A stretch of 64,000 bases of DNA from B30-G6 sp963701385 (GTDB lineage: Bacteria > Desulfobacterota > Desulfobacteria > Desulfobacterales > B30-G6). Each line of letters begins with the position of its first letter. Position 1 is the stretch's first letter. Shown in pieces: positions 53,172-61,281 of the stretch. The DNA lies in assembly GCA_963701385.1 (NCBI GenBank), contig CAVOZW010000017.1, forward strand, positions 274,749 through 338,748. Direction: 5' to 3'. The notes below the pieces were generated by a model, which did not search any database, was not told the DNA's origin, and was given only the letters and a program-made list of their open reading frames with translations. The position numbers and the translations under genes were made by a program.

Positions 53172-53351
53172 CTACAAGCGTTTGATTATAACGAGGAAAT
53201 TCTGTATCAGAATCTCTCGCTCCGCAATTCCGATTTTATCTTTACCCTTGTCCAGGATGGCATCTATATGAAGACCCATTTGGTACATAAACCACTCTAA
53301 GCCAAATAGAATGACCAACATGATGATAAGTATTCCGAAGTATTTTCCCAT
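53172..53351 (-). CDS. Small membrane protein controlled by a c-di-GMP riboswitch
   Basis: A 59-residue protein with one hydrophobic helix (residues 4-22, YFGILIIMLVILFGLEWF) and a polar, helical C-terminal part (DAILDKGKDKIGIAEREILI). ATG 53351 is preceded by GGGAGAAAGC. The leader contains a complete c-di-GMP-I aptamer and a terminator hairpin, so transcription depends on c-di-GMP. The protein is not recognised; the control suggests a role in attachment, motility or the cell surface. Confidence 0.75.
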   Translation of the reverse strand: MGKYFGILIIMLVILFGLEWFMYQMGLHIDAILDKGKDKIGIAEREILIQNFLVIIKRL

Positions 53352-53427
53352 TTTGCTTTCTCCCATTCACGTTTAAAGTAAATTGGCTTTTGTTCAACAA
53401 ATAAATGAGAAAGGTTCAAAAAACAAA

Positions 53428-53455
53428 AACCTTTGGGCATAAATCCCCCAAAGGC
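53428..53455 (-). terminator. Expression-platform terminator of the riboswitch
   Basis: On the minus strand CCTTTGGG pairs with CCCAAAGG around GGATTTATG, followed by a T-rich tail (TTTTTGTTTTTTG). It sits between the aptamer and the ribosome-binding site of the 59-residue gene. Confidence 0.75.
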
Positions 53456-53462
53456 TTGAATA

Positions 53463-53552
53463 AGTAGTTTCGGTAACCCGGCTGTCATAGCTTTTTCAGC
53501 GTTAGACCCGTGGCTTTGCGTCCCCGCCTTTCAACGGATGTGCCCTTTCGAT
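53463..53552 (-). promoter_or_regulatory. c-di-GMP-I (GEMM) riboswitch aptamer
   Basis: The minus strand has the conserved GEMM core: CCGTTGAAAGGCGGGGACGC with its GAAA tetraloop, then GCAAAGCCACGGGTCTAAC and AGCCGGGTTACCGAA. The segment GGGGACGCAAAGCC is at 53512-53525 and CCGGGTTACCG at 53471-53481. This pattern is highly specific to the class I c-di-GMP aptamer. Confidence 0.92.
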
Positions 53553-53568
53553 CTATATGTTTCGTAAG

Positions 53569-53598
53569 ATTATAGCAGAATACAATACTAATTGTCAA
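53569..53598 (-). promoter_or_regulatory. Consensus promoter of the riboswitch gene
   Basis: TTGACA (53593-53598) and TATAAT (53569-53574), both perfect, with an 18-base spacer on the minus strand. Transcription would begin near 53562, just ahead of the aptamer. Confidence 0.85.
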
Positions 53599-53612
53599 TA
53601 CAGACTATGATG

Positions 53613-53787
53613 TATGGAGACGATCTCAACTATCCGAAAACATATAAAATTGTCAGATACCATATGGTTATGACCACGGTATCACGGAAACCGTTATCAT
53701 AGCAAGATTCCGTCTGTTGTGATTATTTTCGCACACCGGCAATATTTCAGGGGTCTGATAACCTTGTTTTTGTTGGAGGCATCAACG
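53613..53787 (+). repeat. ~175 bp dispersed repeat, copy R1
   Basis: TATGGAGACGATCTC at the left, ATTTTCGCACACCGGCAATA in the core, and CCTTGTTTTTGTTGGAGGCA at the right. It lies just upstream of the riboswitch promoter. Five copies in one orientation (R1-R5) divide the region 53-61 kb. Confidence 0.85.
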
Positions 53788-53826
53788 GTTTTGTAAAGCC
53801 TTTATTCTGATGATTTTTATGGACGA

Positions 53827-53969
53827 TTGAAGAACCTCGCAGCAAGCTGCGAGGAATGTTCTGCCGTGCGGAAGTGCTTCGCATCGACCGTAAGGAATTC
53901 TGTCTAATTTTGATTCGCTCGCTAACCCCGCAGCAAGCTACGGGGAATGCGCTCGCTGTTGCGGTACAA
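53827..53969. repeat. Palindromic dispersed repeat, copy P2 (inverted)
   Basis: CCTCGCAGCAAGCTGCGAGG and CCCCGCAGCAAGCTACGGGG are its inner arms. It is the reverse complement of the first part of copy P1 (44757) with an inserted GTTCTGCCGTGCGGAAGTG segment that also occurs in P3 (59628). Confidence 0.75.
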
Positions 53970-54014
53970 AAGGCATTTTCCCTGTGATATATTTTTATTT
54001 TGATCGTTTGCTGA

Positions 54015-54347
54015 TTAACTAATCAGTGATGTATATCTTTTCGTGATTTCTTTGTATTCTCTTTCCAGCTCCTTAATGACCTGAGGAGTAGCCTTATTAT
54101 CCAATTCCATTTCGCTGATCATGGTCGAGCATTTGAGCTTGTAAGAGTCTATTTTCTCTTTCAGCTGGGCCCTTTTGGTGTCGTCCGCTGCTTCGTACTC
54201 ATTAACAGCGTCACTGTAGCTCTTCAAGATGTTCGACATTGCCTGCTTCTCTTCCGAGCCTGCGCATCCGATGATAAATATCAGTCCAAGAACTACAGAG
54301 AGCAACATCACAAAATTCAGCGTTGATTTAAATTTTAACATTTTCAA
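54015..54347 (-). CDS. Small lipoprotein
   Basis: A 110-residue protein with a lipoprotein signal (MLLSVVLGLIFIIGCAGSEE, lipobox IIGC with Cys at 28). The mature part is one long helical stretch (YSDAVNEYEAADDTKRAQLK, IKELEREYKEITKRYTSLIS), likely a coiled coil. No family recognised. No near-consensus promoter is seen between it and the group II intron upstream. Confidence 0.75.
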   Translation of the reverse strand: MKMLKFKSTLNFVMLLSVVLGLIFIIGCAGSEEKQAMSNILKSYSDAVNEYEAADDTKRAQLKEKIDSYKLKCSTMISEMELDNKATPQVIKELEREYKEITKRYTSLIS

Positions 54348-54563
54348 TCTCCTGTAAAATTAATAAAAATAGCCTCCCATGAATGATATTCAAAAAATGT
54401 CTATGAGTCAAACAATGAGGATCTAATATAACTATTACAAACTTCTATCGGAAAGGTCAAGGGATATATAAGCAAAATCGGGTTCGGTGGCGGTGAAGGC
54501 GGCAACAACGGGGAGGGCGTGCTGCACTACGTGCAACACATCAAGGGCAAGTATTGGTATCAA

Positions 54564-55405
54564 CACCGGGTAGCCGGGGGCTGTTGCCAGCCCCAAGCCC
54601 CCTAAGAACTGTGCGTGATAGTTTCCCATCACACAGCTCAAGCCCTTCAAAAGCCAGCCTCGGCAGAGAGGCGACCCAGTGATCGGGAATACCAATCACC
54701 TTTGCGATACACACTGGCAGCCAAAACCCATTCGGGGAAGGGCGCATGGCTCACCGTTAAGTGGCCTCATTTGCTTTCCCTTCTAAAATCGGTTCTGTCA
54801 GCTTTCTCGCAACGAAGCACCCGATGGACGTCAGCCCCCTTGCGGGTCGGATAATATCGAGTCTAAGACCCTCAACCCGTATCCACCCCATTACTGGATG
54901 GCCTTCGCTTCTTCCATCATCTCTCCCCATACCTCCAACAGCATGCCTTACGGTTAGCCTGCCCAAAGGGCGAAGGCATGGGGTTACCACGTTCCACGTA
55001 TCCGACAACAAATACCTTAGGTCCACTCTGTCTACCGGTGGGAATACTGCCCGCGTCGGACGTTCACAGATCCATCCGAAACACCCACCTACCTTTTGGT
55101 TCAAGCCTTACAGCTCCTTTGGCTTGTTCATCTTCACGGCAGTTACGAGTGTTCACTTGTGTTAACCGTAGTATCCTATCCTAACCCCTCACCCGGATGG
55201 AGCTTCCCGGAGCGTTTCCACCTCACGGCTTCCACACCATTCGCATAAGCGAACATCGGCGCATTGTCAGGAAGGCTTCATTCCCGTCAAGGATGCACCT
55301 TGAACGCATGCTTCCATAGGATTGCAGCGACGGGACGCTGGGTTCAGGCAAAGGCAAAATGCCTTCGCTGAACAGTCAAAATTCACGACTTCGTGTCGCA
55401 ACTGT
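54564..55405 (-). mobile_element. ORF-less group II intron
   Basis: The minus strand ends in a perfect 34-nt domain V (54606-54639): GAGCTGTGTGATGGGAAACT, then ATCACGCACAGTTC, with the GAAA tetraloop and the two-base bulge. A domain VI stem (GGGGGCTTGGGGCTGGCAAC/GCCCCC) and the 3' end near 54564 follow. The 5' end is near 55405, where TTGCGACACGAAGTCG resembles the usual GTGCGAC start with one base changed. In between is domain I sequence (GGTAACCCCATGCC, GGTAAGGCAT-like). No reverse transcriptase is encoded, so it depends on another copy or is dead. Ends are approximate. A coding-like remnant lies to the left (54440-54560). Confidence 0.8.
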
Positions 55406-55410
55406 GATTA

Positions 55411-55583
55411 ATGGAGAGCATCTTACTCCCCGACATTACAGGAAATATTGTCGATACCATCTGGTCATCCCCAAGATACCACGGAAAGACTTATGAATGC
55501 AAGATTTGGCCTGTTGCGATTATTTTCGCACACCGGTAATATTTCAGGGGCCTGATAACCTTGTTTTTGTTGGAGATGTCACC
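55411..55583 (+). repeat. ~175 bp dispersed repeat, copy R2
   Basis: AATGGAGAGCATCTTACTCC, CGCACACCGGTAATATTTCA and TGTTTTTGTTGGAGATGTCA mark its left, core and right. The intron's 5' end abuts its left end, and the amidohydrolase stop lies 46 bases to its right. Confidence 0.85.
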
Positions 55584-55628
55584 AGGTTCTAATGAGTATC
55601 TTTTTCTAACTTCATCATCTGAAATAGA

Positions 55629-56873
55629 CTAAATAAATTTACCATCACGCAGCACCATGTGTACTTTGGTTAGGGCCTGGATATCTACCAAGGGGTTTCC
55701 ATCCACAACAAGGACATCGGCCAATTTGCCTGCCTCAAGGGTTCCCAGTTCGCTCTCCATGTCGCATGAGCGGGCACCGTTTAGAGTCGCGGCGACAATA
55801 ATTTGCGTGGGTGTCATGCCTGCTTCATGCATCCATCCGATTTCGTGGATTGGCATTCCCCGGTCGAAATCGACATTTGATGCTCCGGCATAGTCTGTGC
55901 CCAGTGCAACCTCACCTCCAGCTTCAACAAACAAAGCAAGGTTCTTTATCGCCCAGATCCCATAATTAGCAGCAGCGGAATAATTGCGGCTCACACCCTG
56001 CCACAACTCGATCGTGGGTATCCATCGTGTGCCAGTCTCGACCATACGTAATATAAGATCTTCGGAGAGCCCGTCGACAACCATATGGGCGATTTCGTCC
56101 ACACCGGCGTCCAGAGCCCGGCCCAAATCATGCGCACTGGTTACGTGTGCTGTAACAGGTTTACCCCGCTTGTGGGCAGTTTCTACAAGAACTGTAGCCT
56201 CCTTCGGCGAGAGCAGTGGCCATCCAGACTGACCAAATGCATAACCCGAATCCATCGCCGTTTTTATTACGTCGGCACCATCGTCGATGAGCCTGTTTAC
56301 AGCCTGCCGTGCTTCTTCGGGTGAAGTGACGGTGACTATGGGCCCACCCCAGTAAGCATTGGGATAGCCACCCTCCACGTTTACGAACGAGCCGACGGCG
56401 ACCAGACGGGCGCATTTGGGAATGGCGCGTAATGCATTGCGGGTCTTGAACCGTTCGGCTGAATACGGCACAAAGGTACCCAGATCACGCACTGTCGTTA
56501 CACCACCCTGAGCCCACGCCTTTAGCGGCACCTCGCCATAGGCAGCGTGAACATGGGCATTGATAAAGCCCGGTAGTATCGTTCTTCCCTGGACGTCGAT
56601 AATATTCGCGTTGGAAGGTATCTCTATTTGTGTACGAGGACCAGCGGCTACAATACGCTCGTTCCTGATCACTACAGCTCCGTCCGTTATTGCATCAGCT
56701 CCAGTTCCATCGATTAGTAAGCCATTGACCAGCGATACTGTAGCATCAGCCCCTTGGGCCGAGTTATACCCAACCAACAGTCCGGCGGCTGTCGTGCTGG
56801 ATAATTTGAGAAACTCGCGTCTGGATATACCTTTCGTACGGGTACTATTATTGGGGTTGCTTTCGATACCCAT
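55629..56873 (-). CDS. Tat-exported amidohydrolase
   Basis: A 414-residue metal-dependent hydrolase of the imidazolonepropionase/prolidase-like amidohydrolase group. The N terminus is a Tat signal (SRREFLKLSSTTAAGLLVGY). The metal-binding HxH is in LPGFINAHVHAAYG; further histidines are in VTAHVTSAHDLGRAL and VDEIAHMVVDG, and the metal Asp in VALGTDYAGASN. It would act in the periplasm on a cyclic amide or ester, unidentified. The site GAGGAAAACAACC precedes ATG, and repeat R3 begins only 26 bases upstream. Confidence 0.85.
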   Translation of the reverse strand: MGIESNPNNSTRTKGISRREFLKLSSTTAAGLLVGYNSAQGADATVSLVNGLLIDGTGADAITDGAVVIRNERIVAAGPRTQIEIPSNANIIDVQGRTILPGFINAHVHAAYGEVPLKAWAQGGVTTVRDLGTFVPYSAERFKTRNALRAIPKCARLVAVGSFVNVEGGYPNAYWGGPIVTVTSPEEARQAVNRLIDDGADVIKTAMDSGYAFGQSGWPLLSPKEATVLVETAHKRGKPVTAHVTSAHDLGRALDAGVDEIAHMVVDGLSEDLILRMVETGTRWIPTIELWQGVSRNYSAAANYGIWAIKNLALFVEAGGEVALGTDYAGASNVDFDRGMPIHEIGWMHEAGMTPTQIIVAATLNGARSCDMESELGTLEAGKLADVLVVDGNPLVDIQALTKVHMVLRDGKFI

Positions 56874-56898
56874 TGGTTGTTTTCCTCAATTGCAGATA

Positions 56899-57067
56899 CA
56901 TGGATCTCAACTGTCCGAAAACATATAAAATTGTGAGATGCCATATGGTCATCCCCACGGTACCACGTGAGACCCTACCAATGCAAGATTTGGCTTGTTG
57001 TGATTTTTTTCGCACACCGGTAATTTTTAGGGTGCCTGATATCTTTGTTTTCGTTGGAGACATCCCC
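56899..57067 (+). repeat. ~175 bp dispersed repeat, copy R3
   Basis: CATGGATCTCAACTGTCCGA, TTCGCACACCGGTAATTTTT and GTTTTCGTTGGAGACATCCC mark its left, core and right. It probably holds the amidohydrolase promoter on its minus strand. Confidence 0.85.
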
Positions 57068-57623
57068 ATGTTTTCGATGTAGATTTGACCTGGGATACCG
57101 AAAAGTAATCGTAGGTTTTAACCACTACTCTTAAGATCACTACATCTTGGTGTGTTGGTGATACTTATGTTTGGTATGGTTGAATTTCAGACTGTTGCCT
57201 AAACTCATGAATAGGAAATTTATTGTTGAGATTGGCAATTTAGAAGAATACATACGCCATTGTTGATTTTTCGAGATCTTTAAAATCGAGCATTAATAGG
57301 CGTAATAAACGGTTTCACCGCAGGCTATGTTCTCTGAGACCCCATCTACACAATCAAGTGGTATTTCACCTGAGCCCTCTGAACAGTAGCCGGCGGGGTG
57401 TGTTCTGATTGCGGCCAAAACACACCATTTTCTCACAGTACCTGCCGATTATTTCGTTTGACAGTGCGCTTACAACCTCGGATACTGAGTTCATTCACAG
57501 GGGCGGACACATCTTGCGGCGTGAGCGAGTTCCACACACAATTAGCGATGAGGGATGATCTGCATGCTGAAAAGCAAGTTCTTTTCTCCGGGTCTGCCGC
57601 AGATCGAGAAATTGAAAAAAGCT
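57068..57623. other. Intergenic stretch without a recognisable gene
   Basis: About 550 bases between R3 and the YceI-type gene. Only a GTGTGTT...AACACAC inverted repeat (near 57397-57424) stands out. No frame with a sound start or homology is seen; it may be degraded coding sequence. Confidence 0.35.
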
Positions 57624-58475
57624 TTAACCCTTCTCACCAAAAAGGATGACATCCAAGGAGATGGTGTCATCGATCAGGTGGATGCCAAGACGTGAGAAGA
57701 ATCTCTCTGAACCATACTTGATATCCCACAGACTCCGATCGATATCAAAGTGGGCATTCATGACAGCCTGACCTTCTTTCTCATGCACAAATGCAGGGAA
57801 AGAGACCTTATTGGTTATGCCCTTGATGGTCAGATCAGCGGTCATGCGACAGTTCGGTCCGCTGATCAGTCCTAAAATCTCCTCAACACCGGTCACGTCA
57901 ATCTGTGCGGTCGGATACTTTTCTACCGCAAAGAAATCATGGCTCTTCAGATGACCTTCGAGCATCGGCTTGTATTCGGGATCAAGATCGACGTTATTGA
58001 TGGTGTCCATATCGATCACGACTGAGCCTTCTGTTGGAACACCGTCCTCGAATTTCAGATAGCCGGATTTTACCTTGATGTTACCGGTATGCTTGTTGCC
58101 GATATTCCTCCCGGTCCATTCGACACGACTGGTCTCAGGCGTGACCTTGTACTCTCCGACCATAGGTGTGAGTCCGTCGCTATATTCAAGCGGCAATCCT
58201 GCTTCTTTCCAGGCTTCCAGCCCACCATCGAGGATGTCTGCTTCATAGCCAGCTTGGGTGAGCAAGTATTGTGCTCTTTGAGCTTCTTCGGTCTTGTTGT
58301 TAAACCCGTAGACCACGAGTTTGTCATCAGGTGTGAAAGTCTCCTGGATCTTATCCATGAATGCGTTTTCATAGACACTGAAATTCTGGGCACCTTTGAT
58401 ATGTTCAAGTGCATATGAACTGTCAGAAAGAATGTCTATTATAGTTACACCGGTTGGTATTTCTTTTGGTTTCAT
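57624..58475 (-). CDS. Rhodanese-like (inactive) and YceI domain fusion
   Basis: A 283-residue protein without a signal peptide. Residues ~1-105 are a rhodanese fold (ALEHIKGAQNFSVYENAFMD, VVYGFNNKTEEAQRAQYLLT, ILDGGLEAWKEAG), but the catalytic Cys position (usually VYC) is Gly/Phe. Residues ~110-283 are a YceI lipocalin-like domain (YKVTPETSRVEWTGRN, GSVVIDMDTINNVDL, HDFFAVEKYPTAQIDVTGV, MTADLTIKGITNKVSFPAFV) that binds isoprenoid or amphipathic ligands. ATG 58475 with GAGGTGGGC is chosen over GTG 58484. This fusion with a dead rhodanese is uncommon. Confidence 0.85.
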   Translation of the reverse strand: MKPKEIPTGVTIIDILSDSSYALEHIKGAQNFSVYENAFMDKIQETFTPDDKLVVYGFNNKTEEAQRAQYLLTQAGYEADILDGGLEAWKEAGLPLEYSDGLTPMVGEYKVTPETSRVEWTGRNIGNKHTGNIKVKSGYLKFEDGVPTEGSVVIDMDTINNVDLDPEYKPMLEGHLKSHDFFAVEKYPTAQIDVTGVEEILGLISGPNCRMTADLTIKGITNKVSFPAFVHEKEGQAVMNAHFDIDRSLWDIKYGSERFFSRLGIHLIDDTISLDVILFGEKG

Positions 58476-58629
58476 GATGCCCACCTCTATATATGCAGAA
58501 AATATTATGTAATATTAGATGGAAAATTTTCCATTTATTAATTCCATGTTAAAAAAAGGAAACCGTCTATCCTGAGCGTCTAAATTTGAAATTCCTTACC
58601 ATTATCCCTGTACGATCTTAACTTTAGAT

Positions 58630-58803
58630 ACACGGAGACGGCCTCAACATACCGAAAATATAGCAAAATGCCAGATAACATTTGGGTATGCCCACGGTAC
58701 CACAGGAGCCCCTATCAATGCAAGAAATGGGCGGTGGTTAGAATAATCGCACACCGGTACTTTTTTAAGTACCTGATAACCTTGTTTTTATTGGAGCTAT
58801 CTG
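58630..58803 (+). repeat. ~175 bp dispersed repeat, copy R4
   Basis: ACACGGAGACGGCCTCAACA, AATCGCACACCGGTACTTTT and CTTGTTTTTATTGGAGCTAT mark its left, core and right. It is the most diverged of the five. The core here folds as GGTACTT/AAGTACC around TTTT. Confidence 0.8.
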
Positions 58804-59012
58804 GTTTCATATCGTCGCCAAAAACTGGCGGGCTAATGTAGCGTTTGAATTCACGGTTTTTATCAATTCGCAGCGGAGGGCAATCCAGTTCGGTGACTAG
58901 TTAGGCGCAGGGTTTTGAAATGTGTTGATGAGTGATAAGCCATCCACCCTCTCGATTTTCAAAACAAAATGTAGCTCTAACCCAGTCTTCAAATATCTTT
59001 CCGTCAGGAAGG

Positions 59013-59390
59013 CTATTCCTTTTTATAGCTGTCTTCCGCGTCTTGCTTAACCTCAACCATTATCACATGGGTTTCTGTTTGGCCGGTGTTCTCTCCAACG
59101 TGTGTTTGTGCATCCGAATAGAGTATATCGCCCGCTTTAAACTCGCGCATAATTACTTTACCGCCAGGCAATGTTATCGTGCGTTTAAACGCACTGACCG
59201 CATACAGAACAAAGGCAGGGTGCTGGTGCTGGCGGGTCTTTTCGCCTGGCCTGTCGCTATACTCAAGAACTCGGACTAGATCGTTTTCAAGGATAACTTT
59301 ATATTTGTCACCATCCGTTTTAATGGGGTCTTGAGCATGGGCCGTTGCCGAGAGCAAGACAATGGTCAATACAACTATCGTGCGTATCAT
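59013..59390 (-). CDS. Exported cupin-domain protein
   Basis: A 125-residue protein with a signal peptide (MIRTIVVLTIVLLSATAHAQ) and a small cupin barrel: RPGEKTRQHQHPAFVLYAVS holds the first metal motif (HQH), and KAGDILYSDAQTHVGENTG the second. It may bind a metal or small carbonyl compound in the periplasm. ATG 59390 is preceded by AGGAGGCGCC. The stretch 58804-59012 shows nothing. Confidence 0.8.
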   Translation of the reverse strand: MIRTIVVLTIVLLSATAHAQDPIKTDGDKYKVILENDLVRVLEYSDRPGEKTRQHQHPAFVLYAVSAFKRTITLPGGKVIMREFKAGDILYSDAQTHVGENTGQTETHVIMVEVKQDAEDSYKKE

Positions 59391-59627
59391 GGAGGCGCCT
59401 CCTTTTAGTATAAGGGCCAATGCAGTTATCCTTCAAGGTTAAGATTGAATATTTCTGCATATATTAAGTGAAAACCGAGATTTGAAGAAACCAAATAACG
59501 ATCTGTAGCCGTTAGTTGATATCTATTGTGGAAACCAAAATAAAGGCTACAATGTGTTATGTCAGATATTCGGTATGATCTATGATTTGTCAAGGAGTGG
59601 AAGAGAAAAATGCGTATATTATTCTTT

Positions 59628-59717
59628 ATTTGAACCGCAAGGCGAGCGCATTCCCCGTGGGTTCTGCCGTTCGGCAGTGCTTCGCATCCCGCGGGGTTAG
59701 CGAGCGAATCTAAATTA
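59628..59717. repeat. Palindromic dispersed repeat, copy P3
   Basis: TTGAACCGCAAGGCGAGCGC, then CATTCCCCGTGGGTTCTGCC and CGCGGGGTTAGCGAGCGAAT. It shares both ends with P1 (44757) and the inserted segment with P2 (53827). Confidence 0.75.
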
Positions 59718-59851
59718 ATGGCGATGAGTTGGAGGTCCCTGGATTCGGTTTGTCGTTTGGTTTCTCGGTCAGGTTTATTTTCTCAGCGTGCCTTTAATGC
59801 GATGTAAAAAGAATCATCTGCCGTCATTTCAGAATACCTTTCCATTCCTAC

Positions 59852-59932
59852 TATTTCATACCCGGTCCCTTCTTCCATGCTTTGGCCCAGACTTTACCAT
59901 CCTGAACTTCGTGAAATATGATTGCTGTCGTC
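59852..59932 (-). pseudogene. Short gene fragment
   Basis: A 26-residue frame beginning MTTAIIFHEVQDGKVWAKAW and ending GPGMK before TAG. It looks like the start of a small alpha/beta protein cut short. Together with the next frame it suggests decayed genes. No family can be stated firmly. Confidence 0.4.
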
Positions 59933-59993
59933 ATTGTGGATTCCTTCCATTTTCTGATGGTGGTAGGTTTTAAAAGCAGGTGCGTTGCGACAC

Positions 59994-60386
59994 CTATCGC
60001 ACTTTTCTATGAATGTTTGATCCGAGCAATAAGAATCCGCAAACGATATCCTTGCTCGCAACTGGGCCACGCAACCCTATTAATTCGGTCCAGTCATATT
60101 TTTTCATAAAAGTCGTTCCGAAATCATCTGCTGTGTATGTTTGTCCCCAATGGAGATACTTAGCACTCGCTTTTAGGATCTTTACAACTTCTTCAGCGTT
60201 ATCATTTTCATGATCATCAATCTTCGGTAAATAAGACAGAACAGGGAGCAGATGCCGGGAGACCGTTCGATTTTTAAATGGTTTGGAAGGCCAATTTGCA
60301 AGGAAGGGATAGAGACAGCTATCATTGATATTTTTTAAATAATCGAAAATTATATTTACAAGCTCTATCGCCGAGGTTCCAGACAA
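59994..60386 (-). pseudogene. DMSP-lyase-family fragment lacking the cupin core
   Basis: A 130-residue frame with RHLLPVLSYLPKID, AKYLHWGQTYTADDFGTTFM, KYDWTELIGLRGPVASKDIV and CGFLLLG. These segments resemble the N-terminal part of proteins annotated as dimethylsulfoniopropionate lyase family. The frame then ends (SNIHRKVR stop) just where the metal-binding cupin should follow, so it is not functional as a lyase. The assignment is by recollected sequence pattern and is uncertain. Confidence 0.5.
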
Positions 60387-60480
60387 TTTATTTCTCTCTA
60401 GAAACGGAAGATGGTCAATTTCTATTAATCGCTAAATTTGACAGCAAACTCTTATAAAAGAAAGAACGAGGTTTCAAGTA

Positions 60481-60657
60481 AATGGAGAGCATATTAGATT
60501 CTGACATTACGAGAAACATTTCCGGTATCATCTGGTTATGACCAAGGTATCACGGGAAGGTTCCCCAATGCAAGATTTGGCCTGTTGTGATTATTTTCGC
60601 ACACCCGTAATATTAAGGGTGCCTGATATCCTTGTTTTTGTTGGAGACATCCACGGT
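60481..60657 (+). repeat. ~175 bp dispersed repeat, copy R5
   Basis: AATGGAGAGCATATTAGATT, TTTTCGCACACCCGTAATAT and TGTTTTTGTTGGAGACATCC mark its left, core and right. It lies about 95 bases upstream of the lyase-like fragment on the minus strand. Confidence 0.85.
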
Positions 60658-61281
60658 TCAAGAGGTATTATTTTCGAGCGACATCCATGATATATTACAT
60701 GTTCAAGCAGTCCGCTCAGATGATGATATCACAAGGTTGCATTTTAGCGATCCAAAGCCAGTTATCCGTTAAACCTTTTAAAAGAGGCACCCCATCATGT
60801 TGTGGTTCTACGATCATCTCAGATCTGGATTGTGGAAGAGATTATAACATAAAACCTTTTGTTGTTGGTTTTGTCAGTTAGCAGGCTGTAAAAATGAAGC
60901 CTCAACTATTCCAGGTTGGAATTATTCTCTCCAAAGCGGTTGTCTGATAGAATTCAGGAAAAAATGATAGAATAAAGGAGTCTTCAAAATGGGATTGTTT
61001 GCATTGAGGTTAATATTTTTCGGATTATGTTATAAACAGGTTTTTACCGGATAGATATTTAGGCTCTTTTACACAGTCTTTTGTTTGGAGAGTCTCCGGC
61101 GATGATGTAATCACCACGTCTTTACCGAAACTAAATTTTATAGGTTGCTCCTGGAAGTCAAAACAGTTCTATTTTCTACCATCCAACGAAAAAGGCCAAG
61201 ATACTGAAAATATTCTGGCCTAATTCAATCGTCACAGCTAAAGAGGACTAATGGTCGTATTCTGCATTAGCAGTGATATCA
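60658..61281. other. Intergenic stretch without a recognisable gene
   Basis: About 620 A+T-rich bases between R5 and the methyltransferase stop. A 64-codon frame at 60687-60881 (plus) has no ribosome-binding site or homology and is not called. No promoter or repeat is clear. Confidence 0.35.

Noticed and set aside
53613..57067. R repeats as remnants of an IS200/IS605 transposase
   Set aside because: One frame reads YH(L/M)V followed by a K/R-rich stretch, like TnpA, but the length is off by a residue and nothing else of TnpA follows.
53613..60657. R1-R5 repeats as integron attC sites
   Set aside because: No GTTRRRY/RYYYAAC core pair at consistent places and no integrase in the window.
60687..60881. 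64-codon plus-strand frame after R5
   Set aside because: No ribosome-binding site, no recognisable protein features.
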